From an uncultured bacterium (GTDB lineage: Bacteria > Vulcanimicrobiota > Xenobia > Xenobiales > Xenobiaceae), in contig CAKTUZ010000037.1 in NCBI GenBank assembly GCA_934621605.1, positions 1 through 19,652 of the forward strand: a DNA stretch of 19,652 nt. The letters are read 5' to 3'. A model generated the notes under the pieces. That model had not been told where the DNA came from and searched no databases. It saw only the letters and a list, made by a program, of their open reading frames with translations. This document shows positions 14,883 through 19,652 of the stretch, one piece after another (position 1 is the stretch's first letter; each line of letters starts with the position of its first letter). The translations under genes and the position numbers were made by a program.

Positions 14883-14934
14883 TGATATGTACCCTCTTTA
14901 CTGGAGACCAACCAGTTAAAGAGGGTACATATCA
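14883..14934. mobile_element. solo IS-end hairpin, 52 bp
   Basis: TGATATGTACCC at the left and its exact complement at the right bound a near-perfect 22/23-nt inverted repeat around AGACCAA, with one extra A in the right arm. The first 22 bases are identical to the left end of the IS at 19335. It lies between two convergent genes and probably works as a two-way terminator. No target duplication is seen at its borders (ATG left, TAT right). It may be a remnant in which both ends joined after internal deletion. Confidence 0.65.
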
Positions 14935-14975
14935 TATTCATTCTTTTTTATTAAAAAAGCTAAGTGGTGACAATT

Positions 14976-17453
14976 TTACAAGTATTTACCGGTAATACTA
15001 TCCTGGTTCATTTTTATTTCTGGTAGCGTTCCGCTAGCTACAATTAAACCGCCTGCCTCTCCGCCGCCTGGTCCCATATCGATTATATAATCGGCATTTC
15101 TAATTACATCAAGATCGTGTTCAATAACAATAACAGTGGCGCCGTTATCTAGAAGTGCTTGGAAAACTTTGAGCAATACTTGTACATCTAGTGGATGTAA
15201 GCCAATAGATGGTTCGTCAAAGACAAAAACAGAGCTCTCTTGTGTTTTGCCAATTTCGCTGGCTAACTTTAAGCGCTGTGCTTCGCCGCCGGATAGGCTT
15301 GGTGTTTCTTCGCCAAGGGTAAGATAACCGAGACCAAGTTGCTTTAGAATATTTAACTTTTGGCTGACAGTTTTCATATCTTGGCAAAAATTGATAGCTG
15401 AATTTACGTCCATAGCCATTAGTTCTGGAAGAGAAATACTGGCGCCATTTTTGTTAGTTACTTTTATATCGTAGGCCGCTTTAGTATAGCGGGAGCCATG
15501 ACAATCTGGACAGGCAATATTTACATCTGGCAAAAATTGAATATCCAGGCTAATTACTCCGGTTCCATCGCAACCTGAGCAACGCAAAGAACCTGTATTG
15601 TAAGAAAAATCACTGGCTTTATAGCCTTTACTTTTAGCCTCTGTAGATTTAGCATACAACTTTCGCAACTCATCATGTACGCCAGCGTAGGTAGCAACTG
15701 TAGAGCGGATATTTATGCCAATAGGGGTTGCGTCAATTAACTTTACGTGTTGGATTCCATCTGCTCGAATTGTGCGAATATGTTTAGGTAAAGTTTTGCC
15801 GTTAATAGCTGCCTCCAAGGCAGGGACAAAACTTTCCAACACCATGGTAGTTTTGCCCGAACCAGATACGCCAGTAACAACAGTAAGTCGCCCTTTAGAG
15901 ATATCTATACTTAGCGGCTTAACTGTGTGTATTTGAGAAGTTGATAAGCTGATAGTGCCAAGTTTAAACATATCTTCTTTAGTAACACAGTTGCGCAGCT
16001 TAGTTTTAGCTTTGCCAGAAAGAAAGGGCCCAATTTGCGAAGCTGGATTATCTTTAATAGCAGAAATTGTTCCTTGGGCAATTACTTGGCCACCTTTGGC
16101 GCCCGCTTCCGGCCCCATTTCTATAATCCAGTCAGATTCTTGCAAAATTTGCGTATCATGATCGACTAAAATTACAGAGTTGCCATCAGCTACTAGATCA
16201 CGCATTACACCAATAAGTCCTACAATATTGGAAGGGTGCAAGCCGATAGATGGTTCGTCCAGCACATAAAGGACGCCTGTAGTGCGATTACGGACAGCCC
16301 GAGCCAGTTGCATGCGCTGGCGTTCGCCAGTAGAAAGTGTGGAAGCTGAGCGATCGAGAGTTAAATAGCCTAAGCCCAAATCTAATAAGCGTTTGGCGGT
16401 ACTCTGAAAGGCTTCACCAATACTTTCAGCCATAGGACGCATTTCTTCGGGTAAGTTAGCGGGAACGCCCTGTACCCAATCTACTAATTCAGAAAGCGTC
16501 ATAGTACAAGCTTTGTCCAAAGAAAGGTCACGCAATTTCGGAGCGCGAGCTGCGGCAGAAAGGCGCGTGCCGCCACATTCAGGGCAAATATCTTCTTTTA
16601 AGAACTTTTCTACTCGCTTCATGCCTTTTTCGTCTTTAACTTTCGTAAGCGCATTTTCCACAGTGTAGATGGCATTAAAGTAGGTGAAGTCTAATTCTCC
16701 AGCTTGATTAGAATTTTTGGCCTTATAAAAAATGTGCTTTTTTACGGCCGGGCCATGATAGACAATATCTTTTTCTTGTGCGCTTAAGTCACGGAATGGC
16801 ACATTAGTGCGCACGCCCATCTCGCGGCACACATCAACCATAAGCGACCACATTAGACTATTCCAAGGAGCAACTGCTCCTTCCTCAATACTAAGCGAAT
16901 CGTCTGGCACAAGGCTGGCTATATTTACAGTTCTGACGCTGCCTGTACCGCTGCACTTTGGGCAAGCGCCTTGAGAATTGAAGGCCAATTCTTCGGCAGA
17001 TGGGGCGTAAAAATGTACTCCGCATTCTGGACAAATGAGTTCTTTCTCTGCAGCTACAGCTAAAGACGGTTTGACATAATGGCCATTAGGGCAGCGATGG
17101 TTGGCAAGCCGAGAATACATAAGTCGCAAGCTGTTAAGAAGTTCTGTTCCGGTACCAAATGTACTGCGTATGCCTGGTACGCCGGGACGCTGATGGAGGG
17201 CCAAGGCGGCTGGTACATATAAAATTTCATCCACGCTGGCCTTGGCAGCTTGGGTCATTCTGCGACGTGTATAAGTAGAAAGTGCCTCTAAGTAACGACG
17301 TGATCCCTCCGCATACAAGACGCCTAAAGCTAATGAAGATTTACCCGATCCAGATACGCCAGCAATCCCAACTATTTTGCCTAGCGGAATATCTACATCA
17401 ATATTTTTAAGGTTGTGAACCTTTGCGCCACGAATTAGCATTTTATCAATCAT
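14976..17453 (-). CDS. UvrA2-like ABC ATPase (UvrA paralogue)
   Basis: This is an 825-residue twin-ABC protein, shorter than the roughly 940 residues of repair UvrA, as expected for UvrA2 forms that lack the UvrB-interaction region. ABC1 has Walker A GVSGSGKS (32-39) and Walker B LYVLDEPSIGLHP. ABC2 has Walker A GVSGSGKT (528-535), signature LSGGEAQRLKLA and VFVFDEPSIGLHP. Zinc-finger cysteines appear in LICPECG, GACPKCSG, DICPECGG and the C-terminal CSGC...CPDC pair with the FLPDV phrase. The first signature is LSTGERQRMQLA, with Thr where Gly is usual. UvrA2 proteins bind DNA and have been linked to drug or DNA-damage tolerance. The ATG is 7 bp after the stop of the AAA/DUF4143 gene, so the two probably share one mRNA. 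Confidence 0.88.
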   Translation of the reverse strand: MIDKMLIRGAKVHNLKNIDVDIPLGKIVGIAGVSGSGKSSLALGVLYAEGSRRYLEALSTYTRRRMTQAAKASVDEILYVPAALALHQRPGVPGIRSTFGTGTELLNSLRLMYSRLANHRCPNGHYVKPSLAVAAEKELICPECGVHFYAPSAEELAFNSQGACPKCSGTGSVRTVNIASLVPDDSLSIEEGAVAPWNSLMWSLMVDVCREMGVRTNVPFRDLSAQEKDIVYHGPAVKKHIFYKAKNSNQAGELDFTYFNAIYTVENALTKVKDEKGMKRVEKFLKEDICPECGGTRLSAAARAPKLRDLSLDKACTMTLSELVDWVQGVPANLPEEMRPMAESIGEAFQSTAKRLLDLGLGYLTLDRSASTLSTGERQRMQLARAVRNRTTGVLYVLDEPSIGLHPSNIVGLIGVMRDLVADGNSVILVDHDTQILQESDWIIEMGPEAGAKGGQVIAQGTISAIKDNPASQIGPFLSGKAKTKLRNCVTKEDMFKLGTISLSTSQIHTVKPLSIDISKGRLTVVTGVSGSGKTTMVLESFVPALEAAINGKTLPKHIRTIRADGIQHVKLIDATPIGINIRSTVATYAGVHDELRKLYAKSTEAKSKGYKASDFSYNTGSLRCSGCDGTGVISLDIQFLPDVNIACPDCHGSRYTKAAYDIKVTNKNGASISLPELMAMDVNSAINFCQDMKTVSQKLNILKQLGLGYLTLGEETPSLSGGEAQRLKLASEIGKTQESSVFVFDEPSIGLHPLDVQVLLKVFQALLDNGATVIVIEHDLDVIRNADYIIDMGPGGGEAGGLIVASGTLPEIKMNQDSITGKYL

Positions 17454-17460
17454 TTTTTTA

Positions 17461-18657
17461 CTATATCTCCATTAACCAATCGGCAATATCTATAATGCGA
17501 ACGCCTTCGTATTGATACTCTTCATTTCTAGTTCTGGCAATAATCATTTTAGGATAAGCGTCCCTTATTTTCAGCAAAGGATCCACTTCGCGCTGTAATG
17601 TTTTAGGATCGCTTATGTTATCAGATACTTGAATATAGAACTTTTCACTACGGCGTATAGCCACAAAATCTATTTCTTTCTTGTATAAGACGCCTACATA
17701 TACTTCATAGCCACGACGCAGTAATTCTATAGCTACTATATTTTCCAAAATGCGACCATAGTCCATATTTTTGGTCCCCAGTTTAGCATAACGGAAAGTG
17801 TGGTCACATAAATAGAATTTGTCGTTAGAAGAGAGGTACTTTTTGCCCTGTATGTCATAGCGACGGAATTTATAAAAGGCAAAAGCGTTACACAAATATT
17901 CTAGGTAGTTGCTTACCGTTTTATGGCTGAGTTTATCATTATTTCTGGCAAAAACTTCAGATATATTGCGAGCTGAAGTTTGATTAGAAATATTGTCCAT
18001 TAAGTAATTAACTAAATTGTCCATAAGTCTAGGACTTCTAATTTTATACTTTTGATGTATATCGCGCAAAATGAGAGTATCAAAAATATTGGCTATATAA
18101 TCATATTTGTCTTCTAAATTTCTATAAGGATAAGAGCCGGCCATACCACCTTCTTTTAGGTAACGCTCAAAAGCGGTGTACCTATCGCTACCTAAAGCGT
18201 AATATTGCGTAAATTCTTGAAATGAGAAAGGGTAAACCTTAATTTCAAAAGTTCTGCCAGTAAATAAAGTCGCTAAATCGGAGCTCAGCAAAAAAGCATT
18301 GGAGCCGGTAATGTAAATATCAAATTTTTCCAAAGCGTGCAAATTATTGATCGCTATTTCAAAACTAGGGCACATTTGAACTTCGTCTATCAATACAAAA
18401 TTGTCACTGCCCTTTAAGTAAGATTGCTCTATAAAATCATTCAATACGCGATAGTCTTTGAACTTGTCAAATTTAGTCAAGTTAAAGTTTATATGTACAA
18501 TATTAGCGGAGGAAATGTTAGTCTGAATATACTCTTTGAAAGCTTCCAAAAGCTTAGATTTTCCACTGCGGCGTACACCAGTAATAACTTTTATATCTGG
18601 CGTGCCAATTAAATCGATTATTTTATTCATATATTTAGTGCGTTCTATTAATTTCAA
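17461..18657 (-). CDS. AAA ATPase with DUF4143 domain
   Basis: This is a protein of about 398 residues. The N-terminal P-loop ATPase (AAA_14-like) has Walker A GVRRSGKS (27-34) and Walker B FVLIDE (87-92), with ITGSNAFLLSSDLATLFTGR as sensor region. The C-terminal part (about 195-398) is DUF4143-like, with ILENIVAIELLRRGYEVYVG and KKEIDFVA, a pattern related to the nuclease-like E-x-D fold. The role of the family is poorly known. The start chosen is TTG at 18657, which has GGAGG (18670-18666) 8 nt upstream and gives the usual N-terminus (KLIERTKYMNKII). The ATG at 18672 adds five residues but has no SD. The gene leads into the UvrA2-like gene. Confidence 0.85.
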   Translation of the reverse strand: MKLIERTKYMNKIIDLIGTPDIKVITGVRRSGKSKLLEAFKEYIQTNISSANIVHINFNLTKFDKFKDYRVLNDFIEQSYLKGSDNFVLIDEVQMCPSFEIAINNLHALEKFDIYITGSNAFLLSSDLATLFTGRTFEIKVYPFSFQEFTQYYALGSDRYTAFERYLKEGGMAGSYPYRNLEDKYDYIANIFDTLILRDIHQKYKIRSPRLMDNLVNYLMDNISNQTSARNISEVFARNNDKLSHKTVSNYLEYLCNAFAFYKFRRYDIQGKKYLSSNDKFYLCDHTFRYAKLGTKNMDYGRILENIVAIELLRRGYEVYVGVLYKKEIDFVAIRRSEKFYIQVSDNISDPKTLQREVDPLLKIRDAYPKMIIARTRNEEYQYEGVRIIDIADWLMEI

Positions 18658-18706
18658 AGTCGTTGCCTCCATTGCTGCTAGTTTTTGTTTATATAAGATT
18701 CCCGTA

Positions 18707-18787
18707 ATGATAGCATAATTTCAGATCTATTACCCAAAAATGAAAAATATTTAATTTTGGGTAATAGTACTTGCTGCTAATTATAAC
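18707..18787. promoter_or_regulatory. 41-bp palindrome with symmetric divergent promoters
   Basis: CTATTACCCAAAA (18727-18739) and TTTTGGGTAATAG (18755-18767) are perfect 13-bp arms around a 15-nt loop. Each arm contains TTGGGT reading outward. On the plus side TATAAC (18782-18787) follows after 19 bp. On the minus side TATCAT (plus-strand 18707-18712) follows after 19 bp. The region could drive the AAA/DUF4143 operon and the small ORF at 18806 and be bound by one regulator. Confidence 0.45.
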
Positions 18788-18805
18788 TAAGATGGAGTAG
18801 GATAA

Positions 18806-18889
18806 TTGAAAAAAGCTAAACTTTTATTACTTGGCGCTTGTATTATTGTAAATGTATATGCAATACTATGCACTATTAATAAAGTATAA
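18806..18889 (+). CDS. tiny hydrophobic peptide, 27 codons
   Basis: A TTG start (18806) is preceded by GGAG (18794-18797) with 8-nt spacing and by a possible promoter. The peptide starts KKAKLLLLGAC and ends AILCTINKV, with one hydrophobic segment of about 17 residues and two cysteines. LLGAC resembles a lipobox, so a very short lipoprotein or a membrane peptide like those of small toxin systems is possible. It is divergent from the AAA/DUF4143 gene. Coding is unproven, because an ORF this short can arise by chance. Confidence 0.35.
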   Translation: MKKAKLLLLGACIIVNVYAILCTINKV

Positions 18890-19334
18890 CTGCGCCTTTT
18901 TTTAGCATCACATTAAGAATGAATAACTCTAACCATATCCTCAAATGGCTAATTTGAGGATATTTCTTATATTCCTACCATTTATTTTTAAATATCACAA
19001 ATTTAATACAATAAATTTATTAAATTCCGCCTTTGCGTAGAAAAAAGAACATATATGGTACTCATTACTGCGCGGATAGAATGCTTTGAATAATAGTGCA
19101 GCAAACTGAGCTCGTGGCATTGATGTTAGATGTCTCTACCTAAAAAAATCGCCTCAAAATTCGAGTTTTCGTCATTATCACACATATAAATAGTGACCCC
19201 TCAAATTAGCCAATCAGTTACATGAGTGTGGCAGTTGCTTTTATAGCTGCCTGCGCATGTTGCAATACTCGTTTTGCGTAAGCTAGTCAAAGGGTAAAAA
19301 TTGTGGCTAATGATATAAAAAAAGGGCTTTTTTT
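18890..19334. other. gene-free AT-rich region before the IS
   Basis: No convincing coding frame is seen on either strand, only short frames with no SD. The notable content is the 12-bp hairpin at 18935-18963 and a 14-bp inverted repeat (TGGCTAATTTGAGG, 18946-18959, with its complement at 19199-19212). An A7-GGGC-T8 snapback lies at about 19317-19335, directly before the IS. It looks like worn-out intergenic or element-derived DNA. Confidence 0.5.
18935..18968 (+). terminator. 12-bp hairpin downstream of the small ORF
   Basis: ATATCCTCAAAT (18935-18946) and ATTTGAGGATAT (18952-18963) are perfect arms with a 5-nt loop, followed by TTCTTATATT. A run of seven Ts (about 18896-18902) lies just upstream. 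It may be a terminator or an element end, because part of it recurs at 19199-19212. Confidence 0.4.
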
Positions 19335-19652
19335 TGATATGTACCCTCTTTACTGGACCAATCAGTTAAAGAGGGTATTTTTATGCGTTATTCTTATGAG
19401 TTTAAAAAAATGTGTGTGGAGCTACACCGACTGGGATTGTATCCAGAAACTCCAGTTGGAATTAGCAAAAAAAGTTTAGACAAACAATTTGTGATTGGGT
19501 AAGGATGGAAGAGTCTTGTGGCCCTGAAGTATTAAAACACACAAGTCATAATAAGGTTTGGACAATTGAAGAACATTATTCTTTAGTTGCTCGTGTATTG
19601 TCCGGATGTTCATGTAGATCAGTAGCATTGTCTGCCGGAATTAATCCTGGAT
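19335..19652 (+). mobile_element. left end of an IS3-like insertion sequence, truncated by the window
   Basis: It begins TGATATGTACCC, the end shared with the solo copy at 14883. Just inside, a hairpin (TACCCTCTTTA-CTGG with CAGTTAAAGAGGGTA, 19342-19377) is followed by TTTTT. Its right arm carries the ribosome binding site of the transposase gene. The right end is outside the window. Confidence 0.7.
19383..19652 (+). pseudogene. IS3-family transposase OrfA-like, frame broken, 3' end outside the window
   Basis: The ATG at 19383 follows GAGGG (19371-19375). Frame one reads MRYSYEFKKMCVELHRLGLY and continues to a stop at 19500-19502. The -1 frame, entered at AAAAAAAG (19467-19474), continues KFRQTICDWVRMEES and then WTIEEHYSLVARVLSG and SVALSAGINPG to the edge. 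Together these give the helix-turn-helix start of IS3-type OrfA proteins. One A is missing from the run (A7 where A8 would keep the frame), so this is either a deletion or a slippage site. The usual IS3 frameshift lies at the end of OrfA, not here, so inactivation is more likely. Confidence 0.6.

Noticed and set aside
19140..19200. Short minus-strand peptide starting MCDNDENSNF
   Set aside because: It has only 19 codons, no clear SD, and lies in AT-rich gene-free DNA.

Overview
The window is moderately AT-rich bacterial chromosome, most likely from a gammaproteobacterium. The best evidence is a cytidine deaminase of the long, duplicated E. coli Cdd type. Supporting evidence is a tRNA-Trp close to the E. 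coli sequence with an encoded CCA end, a YbjN-like protein, two Cys-lipobox lipoproteins and a periplasmic lytic transglycosylase. An anaerobic, host-associated lineage (for example Succinivibrionaceae) would fit the ferredoxin and Fe-S flavoproteins, but that placement is inference. Several genes appear to start with GTG or TTG.

Left part (1-4031). A minus-strand gene starts at about position 16 and runs off the left edge. A 9-bp-arm dyad lies between it and a small lipoprotein gene (292-906). A convergent GT87-like membrane glycosyltransferase gene (986-2398, minus) shares a two-way terminator with that lipoprotein. Next come an exported protein of unknown function (about 2562-3179) and a YbjN-like protein (3321-4031). 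The YbjN-like protein ends in a duplicated acidic tail rich in Cys and His and is the most unusual protein here.

Middle (4346-9202). A GT4 glycosyltransferase gene is followed by rsmI, which has altered family motifs. Cytidine deaminase has its own extended -10 promoter. A 467-bp gene-free interval holds two terminators, a large AT-rich hairpin, and a strong promoter that runs straight into a terminator. Then come a secreted SLT lytic transglycosylase and tRNA-Trp with its own promoter and terminator.

Right-centre (9317-14823). A flavodoxin/2[4Fe-4S] protein gene (minus) lies divergent to an MBL-fold hydrolase gene. It is followed by a GNAT acetyltransferase, an Isf-like Fe-S flavoprotein, and a lipoprotein solute-binding protein plus ABC ATPase pair that has no permease in the window.

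Right end (14883-19652). A 52-bp hairpin at 14883-14934 matches the left end of an IS3-like element that begins at 19335. This solo IS end sits between the convergent ABC ATPase and a UvrA2-like gene. The UvrA2-like gene is coupled 7 bp behind an AAA/DUF4143 ATPase gene. Upstream of the ATPase, a 41-bp palindrome supplies a possible -35 to both the ATPase and a tiny 27-codon hydrophobic ORF. The remaining stretch to the IS is gene-free. The IS transposase frame is broken at an A7 run and runs off the right edge.
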